A stretch of DNA of 64,000 nucleotides, taken from Mycteria americana. Lineage: Eukaryota > Chordata > Aves > Ciconiiformes > Ciconiidae. The notes beneath the pieces were generated by a model, which worked only from the letters and a program-made list of their open reading frames with translations, was not told where the DNA came from and ran no database searches. A program made the position numbers and the translations under genes. Location: NCBI RefSeq assembly GCF_035582795.1, contig NC_134366.1, forward strand, positions 168,466,401 to 168,530,400. The letters run 5' to 3'. Below, piece by piece: positions 1 through 10,106 of the stretch (positions are counted from its first letter, which is position 1; each line of letters starts with the position of its first letter).

Positions 1-230
1 AGGAACCGCATGAAGCTCAACAAAGGTAAGTGCAAATTCCTGCCCCTGGGGAGGAATAACCCCATGCACCAGTACAAGTTGAGGACCAACCAGCTTGAAA
101 GTAGCTTTGCAGAAAAGGACCTAGGGGTCCTGGCGGACACCAAGTTGTATGGAATTCAGCAGTGTGCCCTTGCAGCAATGAAGGTCAGCTACCTCCTGGG
201 CTGCATTAGGAAGAGCATTGCCAGTAAGTC
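1..230 (+). mobile_element. CR1 LINE fragment, ORF2 reverse-transcriptase C-terminal part (left of nested insertion)
   Basis: An open frame from position 10 encodes a CR1 ORF2 segment downstream of the reverse-transcriptase core. Recognisable pieces are [28 protein letters not shown] and GCIRKSIASKS, which line up with the same region of the intact CR1 at 34521-39734. The element enters from outside the window. It stops at about 230, where a second CR1 in the opposite orientation is inserted, and resumes near 829. It is only a fragment and cannot be functional. Confidence 0.85.
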
Positions 231-828
231 ATAGAATCATAGAATGGTTTGGGTTGGAAGGGAACTTTAAAGATCATCTAGTCCAACTCCCCTCCCATGG
301 ACAGGGACTTCTTTCACCAGATGAAGTTGCTCAAAGCCTCATCCAACCTGACCTTGAACACTTCCGATGATGGGGCATCCACAGCTTCTCTAGGCAATGT
401 ATTCCAGTGTCTCACCACCCTCATTGTAAAAAATGTCTTCCTTACACCTAAGCTAAATCTACCTTCTTTCAGTTTACAACTGCACTCAATCCCACTATGT
501 CGTGGATGAAGATATTTAACAGTTTCGGTCCCAGGATGGACCCTTGGGAGACACAACTGGTTACTGATTTCCACTTGGACACTGAGCCATTGACTGCAAC
601 CCTTTGGATGCACGCATCCAGCCAATTCATTATCCATCTAAAAGTCCATCCGTCAAACCCTTATGTCTCCAATTGAGTGGCAAGAATGTTGTGTGGGACC
701 GTACCAAAGGCCTTACAGGAGTCCAGGTAGATGACATCAGTACCTCTTCCCTTGTCCACTGATGCAGTCACTCCATTGTAGAAGGCCACTAGATTAGTCA
801 GGCACAGTTTGCCTTTGGTGAAGGTTGA
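231..828 (-). mobile_element. CR1 LINE fragment nested inside another CR1
   Basis: Read on the minus strand this is a CR1 copy. Its 3' end is at 231-260 (the reverse of the octamer tail, followed by the conserved GTTGGAAGGGA block). The C-terminal ORF2 coding follows (GRFSLGVRKTFFTMRVVRHW). The copy then jumps at about 500 to the reverse-transcriptase core, with pieces equivalent to the [10 protein letters not shown] and [11 protein letters not shown] region, so it carries an internal deletion. Several stops and frameshifts make it dead. Its insertion splits the + strand CR1 between the SIASKS region and the [11 protein letters not shown] region. Confidence 0.85.
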
Positions 829-957
829 GGAAGATGACATTGTTCCCCTGCTTTAGTGAGACAGATCTAGTGTGCTGTGTCCAGTGTTGGTGGCTGGACC
901 AGACGATCTCTAAAGGCCCCTTCCAACTTCAACTATTCTGTAAATCCATGATTCTTT
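829..957 (+). mobile_element. CR1 LINE fragment (right of nested insertion), 3' end
   Basis: This resumes the + strand CR1 interrupted at 230. The sequence at 829-890 corresponds to the ORF2 stretch that directly follows SIASKS in the intact copy. It then jumps to the 3' UTR, with the conserved CCCCTTCCAACTTCAAC block and degenerate ATTCTGTA/ATGATTCT octamers at the end. It shows that the minus-strand CR1 landed in an older CR1. Confidence 0.75.
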
Positions 958-3900
958 AAGGGGAACTTTTATTGAAAATCAGCTCATATAAACATAATTT
1001 CATGTGGAAAACTACCCAAAGGAGCCATGAAAACTGCATAATGATCAATTTCAACATAACAAGAACATGATTAGAAGACTGCTGATATACTAGAGTTCTT
1101 TTGTAGAAACTCTAGTGATTATGCAAAGATGATGTTACATCTGATGAAAAATGCAGCACAAAGAGATCTTGGAAACATCCGTAAGGAAAAAAAAAAAAAC
1201 AAAAACCTCACCAAGAAGAAGCAAGAAGGCAAAGGAAATAACGTTGTATTTACCTTGGGAAAATGCAAGTTAATAAACTTAAGGAAAATAGTATTTAAAG
1301 AAGGAGAGAAAACACAGCAAATAATAATGCTTAAAAATCTGGAGGTGATAAGAGATAAAAAATTAAATAATTATCATTGGTGTGGGAAGTAATGCTGCAA
1401 CTAAATAGCAGAGAATAATGTGGTTTTCTGCTCTTTACTCTGAGACCTTGCATCACAAAAGCAAGACACCTGGTGAGATAACACCTCGTATGCTCATAGT
1501 TACATGGATTTTGAGGTCATTTTTATCATTTAGTCTGATCTCACTCAGCAAGAAACTTTTGAGTTCTGATATCCAATATCTTGTGGTTCAGGTTTCCTCT
1601 TGAAAATTTCTGGGAAGTTCAAGTTTCAATATTATCCTGAACTTGTTTGGACATGAGAAAGAACCACCAGTTAGGAGGTTGACCACATGTTGTGTTTCTG
1701 CTCTTAGAATCTTTAGACTCAGAAAACAAGGGGCTTAGTATCTGGAAAGAAGAGGTGCTGCCAAAAAGATATGTTCCTGAAAAGAAGTAGGGGGAAAGAA
1801 AGACAGGGTCCAGAAAGAAGAAGGTGAAGGTCCTGGTAGGAGGAAACATCCTGGAAGTGGGAGGAGGTCTGGGAGATCGAGGAGATGTGTGGAGATAAGT
1901 CCCTGAGGACGCCCAGGGACCTCAGCCAGTAGCATTCGTGATTGGTGACTGTGAGCAGAGGTGCAGCTTGGACCAACACGACTTTCTGCCTGAGCATCAT
2001 GGACCAGCAGTGACCTCCTTGCAGGGGAGGGGAGTTAAGACCTGGTGAGCATAATGCTGCAGGGGAGAGCGAGTGAGTTAGATAATCAAGCAGGGAAAGA
2101 CTCTTACATCCTTGCTTCTTAAATAAACCCCAGTATCCAGATACACTACAGGTTGTCATTTACTCTTCTTTGTCCATGACATGATACAGACAGAGAAAAG
2201 GAGAAACTGGTTCCTCATATATGCTGAAGGGTTTGCAGGACACATATAAAAAAACATGTAGCTCTTTGCTTAAGGCAAGAAAATCTCAGAGTCCCAGTTA
2301 GTTAGTTTAACATGTGGAAAATACCTCCCCAATTTCAAATATTTCTTAATAATAACAATAATAATTATTTATTATTATTATTATTATTATATTTATCTAC
2401 AGATAAATGAACAAGTCAAGCATTTGAAGGAAATTTTCTGACTTATTATAGGATACATGGCCACTCTGATGTTAGAGAAAAACAAAATCAACAAAAAAAA
2501 CCCCAAACAAAACCACCAACAAATTTAATATAATTTATTTTGCATAAAATAGATTTCTCCTTGATTTCCATCAGTTACCAATGGAAACCCAAAACATGCT
2601 TATCGCCATTGTCTTAAACCAATATTGTAAGAGATATGAGCATATTAACAAAATTTAAAACCTCTATAAGGATCAATAAAGGAAAGAGAAGATGCAGAGA
2701 CTCCAAGTACCCGCCAGGGCCATTGACTTTGATTCTTGAGTACAAAAGTAATAGGTCTTTCAGAAATGAGATTACATCATCAAATGTATAGGAAGATATC
2801 TAACCTTCTTCAAGACTATAAAGTTCAAATATTAAGAACTAGTTTCAAGCTTTTCCCCACTGACAACATACACTGTAATGCCCCACTTAGCTCCCAACAG
2901 CAATTCAGCCTAATTTTGGAAGCTGCTTTTAACTGCTGGGTGTGAGTTTGACCTCACATATTCCAAATTCCTGCAGAACTCTTGGAATTTATTTTTGCAT
3001 GCCTTACATCCACGAAGTTCTCCAATTGCAATCCCACAACAGTTGTGTTTTTGTCCTCTGTGCATAGATGTAGACCTAGAAAAAAAGATTAATTCCCTGG
3101 ACTAGGATTCATCTTAATCATCTTTAGACATAGACAGTGCAGATACCCACATTTGAGTTAATGGTCTGGGCTCCCAGAGAAGAAAACCAAAAACCATAGG
3201 CTTGCAGTTAATTTGATTTATGTTAGAGGTTTCCTTTAGTAATGAATCACAAACTATTTATTTATAGCCATTAAAATAAAGGAAACCTAGAAAAGCAGGT
3301 TTATATGAAATATTTGCCTCGGGAACATATCAATATTAGCTTTATATTGTAGTGGGATAAGATTCACCAGCAAATGATACAATACAGATAGTTTTGGTGC
3401 AGAGTACAAGGAGTGACTTCAGTGTGCAGCAGGGGCTCACAGAGCTCCAGTTAACTGAGGACAACCTGGAGGTAAAACCTTGTAACAATGTACACGACTG
3501 TGCACTGTACATCACTGTACTCAAATCTCTCCTAAAACCAGTCCCTCTGACTTCACTGTCCTTCTTTGTAAACTATTACAGTGTTTGATTACTCTAATTG
3601 CTTGGAAACTGAGCTTTAGAATTTTTGGGTTTTTTCAGCTTGGGGATGTACAAACTTAAACTGGTGTCACTGTTCACTGAATCCTGTTATGAATTTTTCT
3701 CTGCACTCACCTCATTATCAGATGCAATGCCAAACCCAATTTCTTTAATAAGCTGAATAGACTGAGCTCCTAAAGCTTTTCAACACAAAATATGATCCAC
3801 AGAGCATTTTTGCTGTCTTCCCACCATCTTCCTTCTTGCACAAGTATTTTTCTGCATCCTTTGCAGGTAAGAAGCACAGAACTGTTTGGGATCTTGACAG

Positions 3901-4180
3901 TGCTGTGTACAGACACAAGGCAATTTCCTTATTTTTGTTTGACAGTGCTGCTTTTTATGCTTCTGAAGATTATTTTAGTCCTTTCTGTTACCGCACTTCA
4001 CTGCTAGCATGTTGAGATGATATTCTATTGTTGAACAAAAGTGGTTTTATTCTCTGACTTACTACTTTCCACTGTAAGGACCCTTATCAAGTAAGTTCAG
4101 CATGAATTTCCTGCTCTTGCAAATGTTACTGAGCAGCTGATTATAAGGAAACAATTTTAAGGTACTTTAGAATATCCTGT
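958..4180. other. AT-rich stretch without recognised genes
   Basis: I see no gene here. The interval holds A-rich runs (around 1188), an ATT/AAT microsatellite at about 2343-2392, and a stretch at about 1690-2160 that is purine-rich and ends with AATAAA (2122-2127), vaguely LTR-like but without a confirmed boundary. Open frames on the minus strand at 1719-2159 show no recognisable domain and are probably chance. Confidence 0.5.
2343..2392. repeat. ATT/AAT trinucleotide microsatellite
   Basis: A run of AAT- and ATT-type triplets with few interruptions. This is simple sequence, typical of length-variable loci. Confidence 0.85.
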
Positions 4181-4184
4181 TGAA

Positions 4185-4244
4185 GAAGCACGTCTTCTTC
4201 ATTATTTATCTCACGAAGCACGTCTTCTTCATTATTTATCTCAC
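4185..4244. repeat. Perfect 30-bp tandem duplication
   Basis: The unit GAAGCACGTCTTCTTCATTA followed by TTTATCTCAC occurs twice, back to back (4185-4214 and 4215-4244), with no mismatch. It lies in unique AT-rich sequence and looks like a recent replication-slippage event. Confidence 0.95.
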
Positions 4245-5091
4245 TTTATTTTTCTTATTTTAAGATTTATCTCTAAATATTTGATATAATTATTGAGATC
4301 TTTACTATAAGAATTGTAAATTGGTGAGTTCATGGATGACTCCCCTTTAACAGCTGCTACAATAAGTGACTGTAATCCATTTGATGGTTAATTTTTTCCA
4401 TAGAAAGTAAAATATCATGTAGTACTTTCTCAAATGCCCTGCAGAAGTTCAAGTGTGTTACATCAATATGTTTAACTTGATCAGATGGATAAATAGCAGC
4501 ATAGAATGGGAAAAGACATTCCATGTCATTGCATGCAGTTTTATTTTATCACAAATGACGATGTTACGTAATATATTTTGTAGACTGCTCTGTAGAAAAA
4601 CATGTTTGCCTGACTACTACAATTAGCCTGGCATATCACAACTTAATTAGTGTTATGATTAAAAGCCTTCTTCTAAATTCTAGCATGAGTGTATTAATTA
4701 TAAAAATGCTTTCTTGTCCCACAATTATCCCTTTATCTTAAATAGTTCTTCTGTCGTCTTGATATTCAGACACATATATCGATATTCAGTTACAGACATA
4801 TTTCTAAACAGTATACTCTTTTTTTTTTTTCTTTTGCCAGGTTAAACAAACTCAATTCTCTTACTCTTGGCTAGTAAAACAGTCTCATTGTTCTTGGATT
4901 TTCAGAGAAATTATTTTCAGCAGTTATATTATCATCAGGAAAATGACAGGTTTATTTGATAAGCCACATGGACAGCCATTAATCATTGGTTTTGTTCCTT
5001 TGCCTATTGGATAACCATTTTATCATTACACTGTTTTCTAAGGGTTTGAAGTTAGGCTAAGCAGTGCTCAGTTTTTGAAAGATCTGTCTGT

Positions 5092-5371
5092 CCTACTTAA
5101 AAATATAAACTAGACTGGTGGTCTTTTCAGTCAAGAAGTCTCATGACTCCAACTTATTTATTTATGTATTTATTAAATATTGTTTCTTGTTTAGGAAGCT
5201 CCTCAAAATAGTTGTTATAAGAAATAAGTTTCCTACTTAAAAATATAAACTAGACTGGTGGTCTTTTCAGTCAAGAAGTCTCATGACTCCAACTTATTTA
5301 TTTATGTATTTATTAAATATTGTTTCTTGTTTAGGAAGCTCCTCAAAATAGTTGTTATAAGAAATAAGTTT
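5092..5371. repeat. Perfect 140-bp tandem duplication
   Basis: Two adjacent copies of a 140-base unit (5092-5231 and 5232-5371) are identical by eye. The unit starts with CCTACTTAAAAATATAAAC and ends with GAAATAAGTTT. The unit is not a recognised interspersed repeat. Complete identity implies either a very recent duplication or an assembly artefact. Confidence 0.95.
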
Positions 5372-6719
5372 CCCGATTTGAAAAGGCTGAATTTTAGCAA
5401 ACCCTACTTATAATCACCTTTATTAGAAATGCTGTGCTTTCTGTTTTATTCACAGCATCATGCAAAGCAAAAATAGATACTGAACATTTTTCCTTGTTGT
5501 GCATCCTTATCTCTTACATTTCCATTCAAACGTAACAGTGAATGCACGCCTTCATTGTAATATGCCTACTTACTGGGCCATGACCCATGATTTTTACTGG
5601 GCCATTTAAACTTCAGTGATTATTATGCTTTTTTTATCAGCTGTCTGCATTAAATTTTCTATTTGAATTCATTATGTTCAAGTGGTTCTTTTTCCATGTC
5701 ATTTTGTATATTAAACTAGAATAGTCATTTTCACCTCTTCTTTTAATCAAGACTTTTTTTGTGTAATGAAAGATTCTCTGTGTTTATGAAATCATGGTTT
5801 CTTTTGAATCCAATAAAATGTCCTTGAAGAATTTATAATGTCCATTTACACTTCCTTCTTTAAATTTATCACTTTGTATAAAACATCATTAAGTATTGGG
5901 AATAAAGTTATCACTTAATATAAAACATCGTTAGTATTAGGATGTTAATACTAATATAATCTCTTGAATTCCGAGAAAGACTTGCCAGTGCCTGTTGTGA
6001 TTATAATTGATGAGCAAATCCTTAAAGTTCCGTAAACTTAATGATTCCAAAAACCCACATGATTTTTGTAGATGTAGACACCTTTTCTTCTTCCCCAATG
6101 TAGCCATAGCTGATATAGGTGATATAGGTGACTAATCCCACTAGTCTCCTCCAGCAACTGGAACCTGTCTGGTTCCTCTTGCTATTTCAGAGTCAGCTCT
6201 CTAATTTGTCTGTGTTCCCAGTGGTTATCATTGCTTCTTAAAAATGGACTCATGGATTTGCTGCTAAGACCTGTAACTACTTTAAACCTGCTGCTTTCTT
6301 GAACATGCAATGTTATCTGTATTGGAAAACCTCGTGTGACAAGATACTCCCTTTTGAAAAGGGCCATATCTCTGCAAGAGAAGAAGGCCTTTCTAATGGT
6401 AAGGTAGGATGTTGCTGCAGAATGTAGTAAGTGCACAATCAGGGTTGGGCAAAGTCTAAGAGATTGTCAACACAGTAAGAGGGAACAGAAAGGAAACTGC
6501 TTTTTCTGCAGGAACAGCCAGGTTCATACTTTTCAGGAAAAAACATGGGGTGCTAAAACATTTCTATGAGAATCAAAATATGAGCTGAATGTACATAATG
6601 ATGCCCAGAAGGTATACTGTTTCCTTACCAACCTGTTCCAAGAAAAAGACTTTCTTGTTATATGAAAATGCTTAAGAAAATGAATGGGGAAAAAAAATCC
6701 CTGTTCTTTACAGTGATGA
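5372..6719. other. AT-rich stretch without recognised genes
   Basis: I see no gene. At about 5868-5945 there is an imperfect tandem duplication of a roughly 44-base unit (ATCACTTNRTATAAAACATC twice). Short open frames such as 6182-6436 on the minus strand have no recognisable content. Confidence 0.5.
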
Positions 6720-7490
6720 AATTGCATAGTATCACTAGTGTTAGAAGGGACCTCTGGAGGTCAAGCAGGGTCACCTACAGCCAGTTGCCCAGGACTGTGT
6801 TCAGACAGTTTTTTAATATCTCCAAGCATGGAGATGCCACAACCTCCCTGGACAACCTTTGCCAGTGCTCAGTCACCCTCACAGTAAAAAAGTGCTTCCT
6901 GATGTTCAGAGGGACCCTCCTGTGTTTGTGTTTGTGCCCATTGCCTATGGTCCTGTTACTGGGCACCACTGAAAAGAGCCTGGCTCTGTCCTCTTTGCAC
7001 CCCCCCTTCAAGTATTTATAGACATTAATAAGATCCCCCCTGAGCCTTCTCTTCTTTAGGCTGAACAGTCCCATCTCTTTCAGCCTTTCCTCATAGGAGA
7101 AATCTCCAGTCCCTTCATCACCTTCATGCCTTCGTTGGATTCTCTCCAGTATGTCCATGTCTGTCTTGTACCGTGGAGTCCACAATTGGACTCAGTGCTC
7201 CGGATGGGTCTTACCAGTTCCTTGACTTGCTGGCAATGCTCTTCCTAATGCAGCACAGGAGACTGTTGGGTGCTTTTATTGCAAGGGTACATTGTGGGAT
7301 CATGTGAACCTTGTTGTCCAGCAGGACCTCCAGGACCTTTTCTGCAAAGCTGCTTTCCAGCTGCTCAACCCTCAGCAGGTATTGTTGCACAGGGTTATTC
7401 CTCCCGAGGAGCAGGACTTGGCTTTTCCCTTTGTTGAACTTTATGATGTTCCTATTATCCCATCCTGTTGAGGTACCCCTGAATGCCAGC
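6720..7490 (-). mobile_element. CR1 LINE, 5'-truncated, ORF2 3' part
   Basis: Minus-strand open frames at 6775-7185 and 7211-7513 encode the C-terminal third of CR1 ORF2: IIKFNKGKSQVLLLGRNN, LESSFAEKVLEVL, CIRKSIASKS, then MDILERIQRRHEG and [20 protein letters not shown], then VRVTEHWQRLSREVV. The two frames are offset, so at least one frameshift separates them. The 3' UTR GTTAGAAGGGACCTCTGGAG block lies at about 6736-6765. This is a typical short, dead, 5'-truncated insertion. Confidence 0.88.
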
Positions 7491-8345
7491 ACAACCATTG
7501 TGTGTGAATTCATTGGTCTGAATCAGGAGGGGAGAGATTTCAGTCCATATCCAGTAAGACCATGTGACCCCCATACATATTTCACCTCTGGCATTTTCCT
7601 TCATCCAGTAATTTCATATTGAGACACTGAAACTGAAATGTTCTCATGAAAGGCTTCCATTTGACAAGCTGTGTTTTCTGATATTTTACAGCTCATTTTG
7701 CGGCTTCCAGACATTCTGCATTCTTTTCTTTTCAGTTAATGGGTACATCCCTACTTACTTGCCTAGGTGCAGAATGAAAGACATCTATGCTCCTAGTTAT
7801 TATAAGCCAACTAATGGCAAGAATATATAACACTGCTTTGGTCTCTAGAGAAATTTCTAGATTCAAGGTCATAAGTCAAGAAAAGCATTAGCTCCTCAAA
7901 GGAGGCATTGAGGCAGTGTGGGGACAACTTGAAGGAATATCATGGTAATTCCTCCATCTGGCGACGAACACTCTGTCATTTGCTGTCCTAATAAGGAACA
8001 TGGTGATTAAATATGGCTAAGCACTCGGGCTAGTTGTGATTTTTTAATTAAAAGAAATGCAAGTTGCTTCGATTTTTTATCACAGGAAAAAGATGTATTG
8101 TCAACCCTTGTGCACAGACGCAATTAAATTCAAATTCTGACTAAGCCTCTTAAGCGGAGAACAAAACCCAGCATGGCCTTGTTTAGGCTTTTCTTCAGAA
8201 ATACAGAAACACCTGCAATCAACTGCATTTGCTACTGGATGGTATTTTATGCAGCATACTTTGGGCTTATTTTTGCTGGTTTTGAAAGTACCCATACACT
8301 GTCATATTGGTAGGTCCTTTCAGTATAATACAGTTTGTATAATAC
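7491..8345. other. Stretch without recognised genes
   Basis: I see no gene. No domain is recognisable in the short open frames, including 8101-8295 on the minus strand. The last five bases (8341-8345, AATAC) are the left flank of the ERV insertion. Confidence 0.5.
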
Positions 8346-8927
8346 TGTCCTGGTTTCAGCTGGAATAGAGTTAATTTTCTTCCTAGTAGCTGGTATAGTG
8401 CTGTGTTTTGGATTTTAGTATGAGAATAATATTGATAACACACTGATGTTTTGGCTGTTGCCAAGTGATGTTTACACTGGTCAAGGACTTTTTCAGCTCC
8501 CCATGCTCTGCCAGGTGCACAAGAAGCTGGGAGGGGGCACAGCCAGGACAGCTGACCCAAACTGGCCAAAGGGCTATTCCATACCATATGGTGTCATGCC
8601 CAGTATACAAACTAGGGGCAGCGATTGCTGTTCGGGGACTGGCTGGGCATCAGTTGGCGGGTGGTGAGCGGTTGTATCAGTTTTTTGGTGTTTTTTTTCT
8701 TTTTCCCCTCTCTTGGGTTTTGTTTCTCTCTCTCTCTCGTTATTTTCCTTCTCATTACAACTCATTATTATTATTACTATTATTTTGTTCCAATTATTAG
8801 ACTGTTCTTATCTCAACCCATGAGTTTTCTTACTTTTGCTCTTCTGATTCTCTCCCCCATCCCACCGAGGGGGAGTGAGCGAGCGGCTGCGTGGTGCTTA
8901 GCTGCCAGCTGGGGCTAAACCACGACA
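8346..8927 (+). repeat. ERV LTR, family A (left copy)
   Basis: The LTR begins TGTCCTGGTTTCAGCTGG and ends AAACCACGACA, so it has TG...CA termini. A weakened TATA-like site AGTATACAAACT lies at 8602-8613, followed by a T/C-rich and ATT-rich segment. The block CTTATCTCAACCCATGAG (8807-8824) is shared with the other LTR families in this window. It is about 95% identical by eye to the inverted copy at 9389-9962 and also matches 49730-50271. Confidence 0.9.
8602..8613 (+). promoter_or_regulatory. Degenerate TATA box of family A LTR
   Basis: AGTATACAAACT sits in the expected U3 position, downstream of the CATATGGTGTCATGCC block. The C in place of T inside the motif suggests decay. The role is inferred from position. 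Confidence 0.45.
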
Positions 8928-8938
8928 GTCCTTTTTGG

Positions 8939-9011
8939 TGCCCAACGTGGGGCTCGAACCCACGACCCTGGGATTAAGAGTCCCATGCTCTACCGACTGA
9001 GCTAGCTGGGC
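8939..9011 (-). tRNA. tRNA-Lys(CTT)-like sequence, full length, inside ERV primer-binding site (retroviral copy, not a normal gene)
   Basis: The minus strand reads as a complete 73-base tRNA-Lys. The acceptor stem is GCCCAGC paired with GTTGGGC (one G-U). The anticodon loop is CTCTTAA with anticodon CTT at 8978-8976, and the T arm is GTGGG TTCGAGC CCCAC. It is followed directly by the CCA complement (TGG, 8936-8938), which eukaryotic nuclear tRNA genes do not encode. The position is 8 bases after the LTR end, exactly where a primer-binding site belongs. A normal site would match only about 18 bases; here the whole tRNA is present, so it is best read as a reverse-transcribed primer. A tRNA finder would probably call it a real gene. 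Confidence 0.85.
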
Positions 9012-9311
9012 CTTGAAAAGCAAGTGCTATGGCGACATTACACCCCAGAAAGAATTGAGTCAGACAATGGGACTCATTTTCGGAAAAAAATCATAGACAC
9101 ATGCGCCAAAGAACACGGCATTGAGTGGGTGTATCACATCCCCTATCATGCACCAGCCTGTGGGAAAATTGAACGATACAATGGACTGTTAAAGACTACA
9201 CTGAGAGCAATGGGTGCTGGGATGTTCAAACATTGGGATACACATTTAGCAAAGGCCACCTGGTTAGTTAACACTAGAGGATCTGTCAATCGAGCTGGTC
9301 CTGCCATCTTA
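9012..9311 (+). pseudogene. pol: ERV integrase fragment (catalytic core)
   Basis: An open frame from about 9012 encodes the C-terminal half of a retroviral integrase core. ESDNGTHF provides the second catalytic Asp and GKIERYNG the catalytic Glu, with 35 residues between them (the D,35,E spacing). KHWDTHLAKATWLVNTRG follows. The fragment starts abruptly at CTTGAAAAGCAAGTG, where the tRNA copy ends, and stops after the RAGPA segment, so the first catalytic Asp and the zinc-binding and DNA-binding domains are absent. The pattern is ERVL-like. It cannot be functional alone. Confidence 0.85.
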
Positions 9312-9378
9312 AAAATCGGTGTTGGTTTTTGCAGTTTGCTGTGCTCTGCTTTAATTGGTGATTAATCCCGGGCTCGGC
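9312..9378. other. Unassigned filler between integrase fragment and inverted leader
   Basis: About 67 bases (CTTAAAAATCGGTG ... CCCGGGCTCGG) do not match the integrase continuation seen in the ERV at 49730-51952, nor the LTR. Reading toward the right it ends in CCA, which is the start of the inverted leader. Its origin is unknown to me. Confidence 0.5.
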
Positions 9379-9388
9379 CAAAAAGGAC

Positions 9389-9962
9389 CGTAGTGGTTTA
9401 GCCCCAGCCGGCAGCTAAGCACCACGCAGCCGCTCGCTCACTCCCCCCCAGTGGGGGGTGATAACTTGTGGGTTGAGATAAAAACAATTTAATAATTGGA
9501 ACAAAATAATAGTAATAATAATAATGAATTGTAATGAGAAGGAAAACAACAGGAGAGAGAGAGAGAAACAAAACCCAAGGGAGGGAAAAAGAAAAAAAAA
9601 AACCCAAAACTGATACAACTGCTCACCACCCGCCAGCTGTCCCCGAGCCCAGCCAGTCCCCGAGCAATGATCGCTATCCCCCGGCCAACTCCCCCAGTTT
9701 GTATACTGGGCATGACATCATATGGTATGGAATAGCTCTTTGGCCAGTTTGGATCAACTATCCTGGCTGTGCCCCCTCCTATTTCTTGTGCACCTGGCAG
9801 AGCATGGGGAGCTGAAAAAATCCTTGACTAGTGTAAACATCGCTTGGCAACAGCCAAAACATTAGTGTGTTATCAATATTATTCTCATACTAAAATCCAA
9901 AACACAGCACTATACCAGCTACTAGGAAGAAAATTAACTCTATCCCAGCTGAAACCAGGACA
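9389..9962 (-). repeat. ERV LTR, family A (inverted right copy)
   Basis: The reverse complement begins TGTCCTGGTTTCAGCTGG and runs to GGCTAAACCACTAC, close to the left LTR throughout. The match continues past the LTR end into the leader GTCCTTTTTGG (9378-9388 reversed), so this copy carries a 5' LTR plus leader pointing inward. In a normal provirus the two LTRs have the same orientation. Confidence 0.9.
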
Positions 9963-10106
9963 AGTACATACCTGACTGAGTCAAGTCCTGGGAAGAAGGA
10001 AAAGTGTCAGCTGTTGAGGAGTGCTTGAGGTCTCTGTTAGTCTGTATATTTGCAACATATCTCTTTCACTGCAAGAACTAACTCCTTATTTTCTATTTTT
10101 CGTAGC

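Larger units (their letters stand above)
8346..9962. mobile_element. Rearranged ERVL-like endogenous retrovirus with LTRs in inverted orientation
   Basis: The order is LTR (+), leader, full tRNA-Lys copy, integrase fragment (+), about 67 bases of unassigned sequence, inverted leader, inverted LTR (-). Both outer ends are the U3 5' terminus: TGTCCTGG on the left, CCAGGACA on the right. The flanks are AATAC (8341-8345) and AGTAC (9963-9967), a candidate 5-bp target duplication with one mismatch. That fits integration of the inverted structure as one piece. Gag, protease and reverse transcriptase are missing. The 5-bp size and the integrase suggest ERVL, but I cannot assign a database family name. 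Confidence 0.8.

Noticed and set aside
8939..9011. A genuine host tRNA-Lys gene
   Set aside because: The adjacent TGG (CCA complement), exact position after the LTR leader, and junction into integrase favour a reverse-transcribed primer copy. Host use cannot be completely excluded.
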